64,000 nucleotides of DNA. It comes from CADEDV01 sp964596345. Lineage in GTDB: Bacteria; Bacteroidota; Bacteroidia; Chitinophagales; Chitinophagaceae. Within the stretch, counting starts at the first letter, position 1, and each line of letters opens with the position of its first letter. The stretch lies in contig CAZQSZ010000001.1 of the NCBI GenBank assembly GCA_964596345.1, forward strand, positions 744,001-808,000. Direction: 5' to 3'. Both the position numbers and the translations under genes were made by a program. The notes under the pieces are model-generated. The model was not told the origin of the DNA. It did not search any database and saw nothing but the letters and a program-made list of their open reading frames with translations. This document shows, piece after piece, positions 23,892 through 31,862 of the stretch.

Positions 23892-24686
23892 ATGAATAAC
23901 AAGGGCAGCGTAATACTGGCAGGAGCAGGTCCCGGTGATGCAGAACTCATTACTATAAAATTGCAAAAGCGGTTAAGGGAAGCTGATGTGATCATTACTG
24001 ACCGGCTGGTGAACCCAATGATCATTGAAGCACATGCAAGCCCTGAGGCCATAGTTATTGTTGCAGGTAAGCAGGGTTATAATGATGCTTCTGTTTCGCA
24101 GGAAGATATCTGCAACCTGATTGTTGTTCATGCACTGGATGGAAAAAATGTATTACGACTTAAAGGTGGTGATGTGGCTTTTTTCAGTAATGTACTGGAT
24201 GAACTGAAAGTGTTGGAGGAAAACAATATTTCGTTTGAGATCATCCCGGGTATTACCGCTGCATCAGGCGCATCTGCTTATGCAGGTATCCCGTTAACTG
24301 CCCGTGGATATGCCCAGGCTGTACAATTTATCACTTTCAATCCAACTAATTTTTATAGTTCAGACAAATGGAAAAGCCTGGCAGGCACGAGTGATACACT
24401 GGTATTTTACATGGCCGCCAAGAATATAGCTGACCTCGCTGAATTATTGTTGCGTTATACCCGGAAGCCTTCCACCCCGATGGCAGTGATTGAGCAGGCA
24501 ACTACACAACATCAGCAGGTTCATATAAGCACCTTAAAAGATTGTGCCAGTGATTTTGCCGGAAAACACTTCAGTTCCCCTTCCCTGGTTATTGTAGGAG
24601 AAGTGGTGGAGTTACACCAGTCATTTAACTGGTTTGCCGCAGGGGGAACCGGTTCTGTATTCAATGAATTGATAACTGCTAAATAG
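23892..24686 (+). CDS. cobA: Uroporphyrinogen-III C-methyltransferase (SUMT)
   Basis: A 264-residue SAM-dependent enzyme making precorrin-2, the first step from uroporphyrinogen III to siroheme. The opening VILAGAGPGDAELITIK and the later GITAASGASAYAGIPLT are canonical. The usual GGDPxxFGRG loop reads GGDVAFFSNVLDEL, lacking the GRG, which is unusual. It stands alone rather than fused to CysG. It is 5 bp upstream of cysJ, so supply of siroheme and the enzyme using it are co-transcribed. Confidence 0.92.
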   Translation: MNNKGSVILAGAGPGDAELITIKLQKRLREADVIITDRLVNPMIIEAHASPEAIVIVAGKQGYNDASVSQEDICNLIVVHALDGKNVLRLKGGDVAFFSNVLDELKVLEENNISFEIIPGITAASGASAYAGIPLTARGYAQAVQFITFNPTNFYSSDKWKSLAGTSDTLVFYMAAKNIADLAELLLRYTRKPSTPMAVIEQATTQHQQVHISTLKDCASDFAGKHFSSPSLVIVGEVVELHQSFNWFAAGGTGSVFNELITAK

Positions 24687-24691
24687 TAGCT

Positions 24692-26389
24692 ATGATCGGC
24701 GAAGGAAGATTAAAACAATTACGCCAGTTTCTGGAAAGCTACTCACAGGAGGAGCTGGTCTGGATCAATGGCTACCTGTCTGGTATCGTGGCTAACCGGA
24801 ATACGAATGGCCATGAAACAAAGCAGGCTGTAAAAAAAATAAACCTTTTATTCGGCACCGAAACCGGGAATTCAAAAAGATTGGCCACTCAATTAGCAGG
24901 AGTAGCCAAAAAGAAAGGCATTCATGTAAAATTGACTGATCTAAGTCAGTACCGCCTGGCTGATCTTTCAAAAGAAGAATATTTTTTTGTCGTGATCAGT
25001 ACACAGGGCGAAGGGGAACCTCCCATCCCGGCGAAGAAATTCTATGATCATTTACAGGAAACTACTTTATCGCTACCGGGTCTGAAGTATAGTGTACTTG
25101 CACTGGGTGATTCATCTTATCCCCTGTTTTGCAAAACTGGGGAGGAGGTGGATGCAAAGCTTGAACAGTTTGGCGGGGCAAGAGTAGTTCCGTTGCAAAA
25201 ATGTGATGTTGATTATGAAGAAGACGCTGCCAGCTGGTTTGATAAGGTGCTGGCCATAGTGGATCAACAGACAGCAGTAACCCCGGTGCCTGTTGCAGTG
25301 AAGCCAGTAGAGAAAAAGGCGACAGGGAAAAAATATTACCACGGGAAAATTCTAACGAATATCAACCTGAATGACAGGGGCTCTAATAAACAAACGTACC
25401 ATATCGAGATCGGAGCGGATGAGCCGATAGCTTATGAACCCGGTGATACAATTGGCATTGTACCTGCTAATAGAAAAGAAGTAGTGGATAGAATCATTGC
25501 TTTAACTGGAATTGATCCTTCTTTGGAAATAAGTACAGCAAAAGCAACAGCAGCAGTAAGGGAATTGCTGACCTATAACCTCAATATCTGCTACCTGCTT
25601 ACATCAACAGTTAAAAAATATGCGGCTATTACTGAGCAGGAAATTCCGGATATAAGAATGGACCTTGTTGATCTGCTGAGGATATACCCGCTAAAAAATA
25701 CAGGCCAGTTTATAGAAGTACTCAAATCATTAATGCCCATAGCACCCCGGTTATATTCTGTATCATCTTCCCCTGCAGCACATGGAGAAAATGAAGTGCA
25801 TATCACCGTGGCAAGAAACCAGTTCCTGGCGCAGGACGAACACCGCTTTGGTTTGTGCAGCGAATTCCTGGGCGATCAGCCAGTTGGGACGACAATGAGT
25901 TTTTATGTGCACAAGGATAAGAATTTCAAACTCCCGGCTTCTGATAAAGATGTGATCATGATCGGACCCGGTACCGGTGTGGCACCTTTCCGGGCCTTCC
26001 TTGCACACCGGGATGCAACAGGTGCTGTTGGCAGAAACTGGTTCTTTTTTGGTGAACAGCATTTCCTGACTGATTTTTTATACCAGTCAGAAATGCAGCA
26101 ATATGTGCAAACAGGAGTTTTAACAAATATTGACCTGGCGTTTTCAAGAGACCAGCCAGCGAAGATTTATGTACAGCACCGGATGCTGGCAAAAGCGGCA
26201 GAATTATATCAATGGATCAGTAGCGGAGCCTACCTCTTTATCAGCGGTACCAAAGACCCGATGAGTAAAGATGTGGAAGCTGCCCTGTTGCAGATCATTG
26301 AAAAGGAAGGGAAAAAAACAAATGACGAAGCCCGGCAATACCTGGAGCAATTGGAAAAGGACGGAAGATATGAGAAGGATGTGTATTGA
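24692..26389 (+). CDS. cysJ: Sulfite reductase flavoprotein subunit
   Basis: A 565-residue NADPH diflavin reductase feeding electrons to CysI. Residues about 48-190 form the FMN flavodoxin domain (FGTETGNSKRLA, STQGEGEPP, LGDSSYPLFC). A linker of about 30 residues precedes the FAD/NADPH ferredoxin-reductase module with RLYSVSSSP, GPGTGVAPFRAF and the C-terminal GRYEKDVY. All cofactor motifs are intact. A 125-bp gap with a dispersed repeat separates it from cysI. Confidence 0.95.
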   Translation: MIGEGRLKQLRQFLESYSQEELVWINGYLSGIVANRNTNGHETKQAVKKINLLFGTETGNSKRLATQLAGVAKKKGIHVKLTDLSQYRLADLSKEEYFFVVISTQGEGEPPIPAKKFYDHLQETTLSLPGLKYSVLALGDSSYPLFCKTGEEVDAKLEQFGGARVVPLQKCDVDYEEDAASWFDKVLAIVDQQTAVTPVPVAVKPVEKKATGKKYYHGKILTNINLNDRGSNKQTYHIEIGADEPIAYEPGDTIGIVPANRKEVVDRIIALTGIDPSLEISTAKATAAVRELLTYNLNICYLLTSTVKKYAAITEQEIPDIRMDLVDLLRIYPLKNTGQFIEVLKSLMPIAPRLYSVSSSPAAHGENEVHITVARNQFLAQDEHRFGLCSEFLGDQPVGTTMSFYVHKDKNFKLPASDKDVIMIGPGTGVAPFRAFLAHRDATGAVGRNWFFFGEQHFLTDFLYQSEMQQYVQTGVLTNIDLAFSRDQPAKIYVQHRMLAKAAELYQWISSGAYLFISGTKDPMSKDVEAALLQIIEKEGKKTNDEARQYLEQLEKDGRYEKDVY

Positions 26390-26410
26390 TGATGCGAAAA
26401 CGCAATTGTA

Positions 26411-26460
26411 CAACAGGTGAACAGAATTACAGGACGATGAAGAGTGCGACGCAACAGGTG
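26411..26460. repeat. Dispersed repeat in the cysJ-cysI gap
   Basis: ACGATGAAGAGTGCGACGCAAC at 26434-26455 recurs with one change at 62113-62134 in the nuoH-nuoI gap. Direct repeats CAACAGGTG lie at 26411-26419 and 26452-26460. Confidence 0.7.
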
Positions 26461-26514
26461 TTGAGCAGGATTATATAAGCTGGCAGCATGATCATTTAAA
26501 GAGCAATTTACAGT

Positions 26515-28179
26515 ATGAGCGAAAAAAATAATTTATCAGCAGTTGAACGGATCAAGACATCCAGTGATGGTTTGCGGGGCACGTTGAAAGAAAGTCTGCA
26601 GGACGGGCTGACCGGTGCCTTGAAAGAAGATGATCAGTCGCTGATCAAATTTCACGGCCTGTACCAGCAGGATGACAGGGACAGGAGAGAAGAACGTACG
26701 GAGAAAAAATTAGAATGGTTATATTCTTATATGATCCGGTTACGGCTTCCCGGAGGTTTTTTAACAGCAGAGCAGTGGATCGGTTTACATCATATAGCTG
26801 GTGAGCATTCAACTGGCACCATCAAGATCACCACACGCCAAACTGTACAACTGCATGGAATAGTAAAATCACATATTAAACCAACGATACAGTCTTTCAA
26901 TACCCTTCATCTTGATTCTATTGCTGCCTGCGGTGATGTGAACAGGAATGTAACCTGCAGTGCTCACCCCAGAGAATCAGCGATACATGAACAGGTGTTT
27001 CAATATGCAGATAAGATCAGTGTGATGGCTTTACCCAAAACAAGATCTTATTATGAAATATGGCTGGATGAAGAACAGATAGCAGATAAGAAAGAAGATG
27101 ATCCTTTATACCAGGACCGCTACCTGCCCAGGAAATTCAAAGTAGGTATTGCCATTCCGCCGAATAATGATGTGGATGTACTGACCAATGATGTCGGCTT
27201 GATTGCTATCATTGAAAATAATGAACTGAAAGGATTCAATATTGCAGCCGGTGGCGGTTTAAGTTCCACGCATGGCAACCCCGCAACTTATGCAAGACTG
27301 GCAACGGTGTTGGGATTTGTGGATACAGAAGAAAAAGTATTGAAAGCAGTATATGAGATCATGACCATTCAACGGGATCATGGTAACAGGAGTGACCGGA
27401 AACTGGCCCGGCTGAAATATACGATCGATAAGCTGGGTGTTGATCCGTTTAAGGAAGAATTAGAGAAACGATGCGGATTTAAACTTGAGCCGGTAAAACC
27501 CTACACGTTTACTACAAGAAAAGATCATTATGGCTGGAAGCAGAATCATGAAGGCAACTGGTATTATACCGTGTTTGTGGAAAATGGAAGGATACTGGAT
27601 GATGAAAAACTGCCACTGAAAACAGCCTTACTGGAAATAGCCAAAACAGGTAAGCTGAATTTCCGGTTTACAGGCAATCAGAATGTAATACTTGCAGATG
27701 TAAAAGAGGCAGACAAAAATGAGATTGATGCATTATTGCAGCAGTTTAATATCAGTGATCATACTGCTGCTGCGGGGGCACTGCGCAAAAATGCAATGGC
27801 TTGTGTGGCATTCAATACCTGCCCGTTGGCATTGGCAGAGGCACAGCGTTACCTGCCTTCCCTGGTTGATAAGATCGAACCTTTACTGAAGAAGCATTCA
27901 ATTGAGCAAGAAGAGATCATATTACGAATGACCGGTTGCCCCAATGGGTGCGGCCGTTCCCCGGCTGCAGAAATTGGTTTTGTTGGAACCGCCTATGGAC
28001 AATACAACCTGCATATTGGAGGAGACAGGATCGGTGAAAGATTGAATAGAAAATATAAGGACAGCCTGGATGAGCCGCAAATACTGGAAGAGCTGGATCA
28101 ATTGTTTGCTGTGTATAGTGCGAAAAGAAACGCCGGGGAAACCTTTGGTGATTTTGTCATCCGTGAAAAAATAGTGTGA
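26515..28179 (+). CDS. cysI: Sulfite reductase hemoprotein subunit
   Basis: A 554-residue enzyme reducing sulfite to sulfide with six electrons at a siroheme-4Fe-4S centre. Siroheme-contact regions STGTIKITTRQTVQLHG and CGDVNRNVTCS, and the cluster cysteines in FNTCPLALAEAQRYLP and TGCPNGCGRS, are present. The stop overlaps the start of the ALAS gene (TGATG). It is the consumer of the siroheme that the flanking genes make. Confidence 0.96.
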   Translation: MSEKNNLSAVERIKTSSDGLRGTLKESLQDGLTGALKEDDQSLIKFHGLYQQDDRDRREERTEKKLEWLYSYMIRLRLPGGFLTAEQWIGLHHIAGEHSTGTIKITTRQTVQLHGIVKSHIKPTIQSFNTLHLDSIAACGDVNRNVTCSAHPRESAIHEQVFQYADKISVMALPKTRSYYEIWLDEEQIADKKEDDPLYQDRYLPRKFKVGIAIPPNNDVDVLTNDVGLIAIIENNELKGFNIAAGGGLSSTHGNPATYARLATVLGFVDTEEKVLKAVYEIMTIQRDHGNRSDRKLARLKYTIDKLGVDPFKEELEKRCGFKLEPVKPYTFTTRKDHYGWKQNHEGNWYYTVFVENGRILDDEKLPLKTALLEIAKTGKLNFRFTGNQNVILADVKEADKNEIDALLQQFNISDHTAAAGALRKNAMACVAFNTCPLALAEAQRYLPSLVDKIEPLLKKHSIEQEEIILRMTGCPNGCGRSPAAEIGFVGTAYGQYNLHIGGDRIGERLNRKYKDSLDEPQILEELDQLFAVYSAKRNAGETFGDFVIREKIV

Positions 28180-29444
28180 TGTTTTTGTACGACAATTATT
28201 TTAGACAACGCCTGCAGGAACTAAAGGATAACGGCTCCTACCGCTATTTTTTAGAAGTGAACAAGAGTGCCCAGCACTTTCCGCATTTCTATTACCAGGA
28301 TGCCAGTGGGATGCAACGTTCAGCGGTGAACTGGTGCAGTAATGATTATCTCTGTATGAGTACAAGGGAAGAGGTAATCGCCAAACTTGGATTTGTTACA
28401 CACCGCAGTGGCACCGCCAGCAGTGGTACCCGAAATATTTCAGGTACGACAGTGCATCATAAAGAACTGGAAACAACTTTGGCGGCCTGGCATAAAAAAG
28501 AAGCCGCCTTATTATTCAACGGAGCTTATGCGGCAAATGTAACAACACTGCAAACATTGGGCAGGCATATTCCCGGGCTGATCTTTATTTCAGATGAGCG
28601 GAACCATGCTTCCCTGATCGAAGGGATGAGAGGAGCAGGTAATGAGAAAAGAATTTTCCGTCACAATGATATGAAAGAGCTGGAAAGAATTTTGAATGCC
28701 ATTCCGCTGCAAACGCCCAAGTTGCTGGTATTTGAATCGGTGTATTCCATTTCAGGAACCATCGCCCCGGTAAAAGAGATCATCGCATTGGCAAGAAAGT
28801 ATAACGCCATGACTTATGTTGATGAAGTCCATGCCGTCGGGCTTTATGGAGAAACAGGGGCCGGTATTTTTGAACAGGAAAAACTGCAGGATGAAATTGA
28901 TATCCTGAACGGGACCCTCTCGAAGGCAATTGGTGTGTTTGGCGGATATATTGCAGCTTCAGCTGTGATCATTGATTTTATCCGTAGTTATGGAAGTGGG
29001 TTTATTTTCACCACTTCATTGCCCCCTGCTGTTTGCAGTGCTGCTACTAAAAGTATACAGTTGATTCAACAGCATCCGGAATGGAGACAGGAGTTCAGGG
29101 CTAATGTTCAGTTGCTTCGAAAAGCCCTGCAGGAAAACCAGGTTGAGTTCCGTACTAACGATTCACATATCACCAGTGTACCAATCAGGGATGCGGTCCG
29201 GTGCAGGCAACTGGCCAATGAACTGCTGCAAAAACAGGGAGTGTACCTGCAGCCGATCAATTATCCAACTGTACCCAAAGGCGAAGAATGCCTCCGCATT
29301 ATTGTAACGGCAAGGCACCTGGTAAAGCATATTAATCATTTGGCATTTAGTTTATCTAAAATAATTCATGGAGACGATCAGGCTCATAGGACGGGATTCG
29401 CGGCTTTCGCTGCTGCAACTGGAGATAGTGAAGCAGCGTATTGA
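28179..29444 (+). CDS. hemA: 5-aminolevulinate synthase (ALAS, Shemin pathway)
   Basis: A 421-residue PLP enzyme condensing glycine and succinyl-CoA into 5-aminolevulinate, the first tetrapyrrole precursor. ALAS-specific features are visible: SYRYFLEVNK with the Arg that holds succinyl-CoA, WCSNDYLCM, SSGTRNISGTT with the Thr-Arg-Asn of the substrate pocket, DEVHAVGLYG, PLP lysine near residue 249 in NGTLSKAIGVFGGY, and QPINYPTVPKG. These separate it from the related BioF and Kbl enzymes. ATG at 28179 overlaps the cysI stop. The last 24 residues after IIHG run into hemC out of frame (77-bp overlap). ALAS is mainly alphaproteobacterial and eukaryotic; most Bacteroidota use the glutamate (C5) route, so this gene is unusual here. 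Confidence 0.92.
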   Translation: MFLYDNYFRQRLQELKDNGSYRYFLEVNKSAQHFPHFYYQDASGMQRSAVNWCSNDYLCMSTREEVIAKLGFVTHRSGTASSGTRNISGTTVHHKELETTLAAWHKKEAALLFNGAYAANVTTLQTLGRHIPGLIFISDERNHASLIEGMRGAGNEKRIFRHNDMKELERILNAIPLQTPKLLVFESVYSISGTIAPVKEIIALARKYNAMTYVDEVHAVGLYGETGAGIFEQEKLQDEIDILNGTLSKAIGVFGGYIAASAVIIDFIRSYGSGFIFTTSLPPAVCSAATKSIQLIQQHPEWRQEFRANVQLLRKALQENQVEFRTNDSHITSVPIRDAVRCRQLANELLQKQGVYLQPINYPTVPKGEECLRIIVTARHLVKHINHLAFSLSKIIHGDDQAHRTGFAAFAAATGDSEAAY

Positions 29445-30891
29445 AACAGCAGCGAGCGGAATCAAAGTGGAGATCATTGCCCGCAGCAGCCGGGGCGATG
29501 AGCTGCAGGATGTGCCTTTGCAAACCGTGGAAGGAAGCGATTTTTTTACACAGGATATTTTTGATGCCCTGGAGAATGGAACTGCCGATATTGCTGTTCA
29601 TTCATTAAAAGATATGAGCAACGAACATTTTTTTGGAACCAATAAGTTTGCCGTGGTGGACAGGGATGATACCAGGGACGTGGCCATCTTCCAAAAAGAT
29701 ATTCAACGAAAAATCACAGAAGGAAAACAGATCGTTATCGGAACCTGTTCCCCCAGGCGGGAAGAAATGGCAATTGGTTTTTTGCAAAAGGCTTTACCGC
29801 AGTTGCATACCAATTTCCGGGTGGTTACAAAAACGATCCGGGGAAATGTGGATACAAGATTACGAAAACTGGAGAGTGGTGAGTATGATGGTATCATCCT
29901 CGCAACAGCCGGGCTAAACAGATTATTGAGAAGCTGTGAAGATGCGGGAGTAAAGGAGTTATTGAAAGATAAAAAGCTGATGTTGTTACCGCTGGTAGAA
30001 TGTGTGCCTGCTCCCTGCCAGGGAGCTATTGTGGCAGAAGCAGTTCCCGGAAACAGCAGGGCTATAGAATTGCTCAATATCATCAACAATAGCAGCTTGA
30101 TGATTGATTGTACGAGGGAGAAGAAAGAAGCCTTGCAATATGGCGTGGGTTGTTTGCAAAAATTTGGAGTTACTACATTTAATCATGATGGTAAGAAGAG
30201 TTTGTATGCAGCGGGTAAGAATAGCAAAGGACAGTCATTTAGCAAATGGGAAGGATTACCGGAGTTGGATATTGCTACTAAGAAATTTTTCAGCAGTACA
30301 GATTATATGGGTGAATTTTTTGGTTACGACTATCATGCCGAGACAATTCAAATCAATGAACCGGTAGTTTACGTTGCCAATTATAAAGCAGTACATCATA
30401 ATAGTCTTACCGGCCAGTTAAGTGAAAAGAAAGTCTGGGCGGCCGGCACCAAAACCTGGTATGAACTGGCTAAGAAAGGAGTCTGGGTAGAGGGATCTGC
30501 AGATGCTTTCGGGCTGGAAACATTGATCCCGGTTTGGCAAATGCCACTGATCGGGATTGAGAAAGAGGAAGTAGCTGTGATTACAAATGACCAGTCAAAG
30601 ACGAACTGGCAACAAAAGAACTGGAAGGTTTACAGCACTTATTCTTTACTGGAAGAACAATCGGTGGTAATAAGTGAGCAGATCAAAGAAGCGGATGTTA
30701 TCTTCTGGACAAGTTTCCGGCAGTACCAGCAGTATAAAGAACTGCTAAAAAATAATGTGCAGCATGTTTGCCCTTTTGGGGAAACAGCAGAACAATTCAA
30801 AGCAGCAGGTTTGAAACCTGTAGTATTTCCAAACATAAAAGCATTTCAGCAATGGAGACAAACTTCTGGCCAGTTACCCAGCGTCGCCTGA
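29368..30891 (+). CDS. hemC: Hydroxymethylbilane synthase fused to HemD-like domain
   Basis: A 507-residue protein. Residues 1-315 are porphobilinogen deaminase: HSLKDMS with K81/D82, RGNVDTRLRKLESGEYDGII, and cofactor cysteine C262 in GVGCLQKFG. Two motifs are altered: GTSSLRR reads GTCSPRR (125-131) and PAxGQGA reads PAPCQGA (214-220). Residues about 325-507 resemble uroporphyrinogen-III synthase (GTKTWYELAKKG, VIFWTSFRQYQQY, FGETAEQFKAAGLKPVV), a weakly conserved family, so the HemD call is moderately sure. It overlaps the ALAS gene by 77 bp and hemB by 40 bp, implying translational coupling. Confidence 0.85.
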   Translation: METIRLIGRDSRLSLLQLEIVKQRIETAASGIKVEIIARSSRGDELQDVPLQTVEGSDFFTQDIFDALENGTADIAVHSLKDMSNEHFFGTNKFAVVDRDDTRDVAIFQKDIQRKITEGKQIVIGTCSPRREEMAIGFLQKALPQLHTNFRVVTKTIRGNVDTRLRKLESGEYDGIILATAGLNRLLRSCEDAGVKELLKDKKLMLLPLVECVPAPCQGAIVAEAVPGNSRAIELLNIINNSSLMIDCTREKKEALQYGVGCLQKFGVTTFNHDGKKSLYAAGKNSKGQSFSKWEGLPELDIATKKFFSSTDYMGEFFGYDYHAETIQINEPVVYVANYKAVHHNSLTGQLSEKKVWAAGTKTWYELAKKGVWVEGSADAFGLETLIPVWQMPLIGIEKEEVAVITNDQSKTNWQQKNWKVYSTYSLLEEQSVVISEQIKEADVIFWTSFRQYQQYKELLKNNVQHVCPFGETAEQFKAAGLKPVVFPNIKAFQQWRQTSGQLPSVA

Positions 30892-31847
30892 GAGCAGGTA
30901 CACATATAAGAGAGCTGATAGCCTCGGTAAAACTCAATCACAAGAGTTTTATCCAGCCGGTATTTGTGGAGGAAGGGATCAGCTCTCCAAGAACAGTGAA
31001 GGGGTTAAATGAGGTGCAGGTAGAAATGGCGGATTCAATAGTATATAGTATGGAACAGGATATCAGGAACGGGATTTCAAAATTCCTGTTATTTCCTGTA
31101 CCAGCAACGAAAAAGGATAAGGAGTTTGATTTCTCATTTGCTGCTAATGTGATAAGGCGGGTAAAGGAAAATTTCGGTGAAGATGCATGGCTGGCTGCAG
31201 ATGTTTGCTTATGCAGTTATACTACGCATGGGCATTGTGGTATTCTAAACCAGGATCACACACAGCTCTTAAACAGCAAAACAGTGGAACTGTTGAGCCA
31301 CTATGCTTCTTTATTGGCTAATGCCGGGGTGGATTGTATTGCGCCGAGTGATATGATGGATGGCCGTATAGGGGCGATCAGAAGCAAACTGGATGCGCTG
31401 GGGTATGAACAGGTAAGCATCATGAGCTATGCAGCAAAGTTTAGTTCGCAGTTTTACGGGCCTTTCAGGGATGCCTGTCATTCTGTTCCCAATTCAACTG
31501 GATTGAAAAACAGGAAGACATACCAGTTATCCCCCTTTACTATCAACGATGCACTGGCATCTGCCATGCGGGATGAAAAAGAAGGAGCTGATATATTGAT
31601 GGTAAAACCAGCAGCACTTTATACAGATATAATCGCAAAACTGAAGCAACAAACCTTAAAGCCGGTGGCAGCATACCATGTGAGCGGGGAGTATGCAGCT
31701 ATTGAAGCGTTGGCGGAGAAAGGTTTGCTGGACAGGGAAGCAGCACATGTGGAGGTGTGGGCGGCGCTGCAACGCAGCGGGGCAGATATTATTATTTCCT
31801 ATGCGGCAAGAAATGCAAAAGAGTGGATCAACCAGGCAATCATTTAA
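30852..31847 (+). CDS. hemB: Porphobilinogen synthase (ALA dehydratase)
   Basis: A 331-residue enzyme joining two 5-aminolevulinates into porphobilinogen. The zinc cysteines are in ADVCLCSYTTHGHC (C119, C121, C129), so it is the zinc-dependent type. The Schiff-base lysines lie in MSYAAKFSSQFYGPF and MVKPAALYTDII. Start ATG at 30852 lies inside the end of hemC-hemD; a longer frame from 30768 is rejected because the conserved protein begins METNFWPVTQRRLR. The next gene starts 15 bp downstream. Confidence 0.95.
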   Translation: METNFWPVTQRRLRAGTHIRELIASVKLNHKSFIQPVFVEEGISSPRTVKGLNEVQVEMADSIVYSMEQDIRNGISKFLLFPVPATKKDKEFDFSFAANVIRRVKENFGEDAWLAADVCLCSYTTHGHCGILNQDHTQLLNSKTVELLSHYASLLANAGVDCIAPSDMMDGRIGAIRSKLDALGYEQVSIMSYAAKFSSQFYGPFRDACHSVPNSTGLKNRKTYQLSPFTINDALASAMRDEKEGADILMVKPAALYTDIIAKLKQQTLKPVAAYHVSGEYAAIEALAEKGLLDREAAHVEVWAALQRSGADIIISYAARNAKEWINQAII

Positions 31848-31862
31848 AAGTTAACAGGACCG

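Noticed and set aside
28179..29444. BioF (8-amino-7-oxononanoate synthase) or Kbl instead of ALAS
   Set aside because: The YRxF N-terminus, SSGTRNISGTT, NGTLSKAIGVFGGY and QPINYPTVPKG follow the ALAS pattern closely, and the neighbours hemB, hemC-hemD and the siroheme genes fit ALAS.
30768..30851. Longer start for hemB
   Set aside because: It would extend the overlap with hemC-hemD to 124 bp, and the conserved HemB sequence begins at METNFWPVTQRR.
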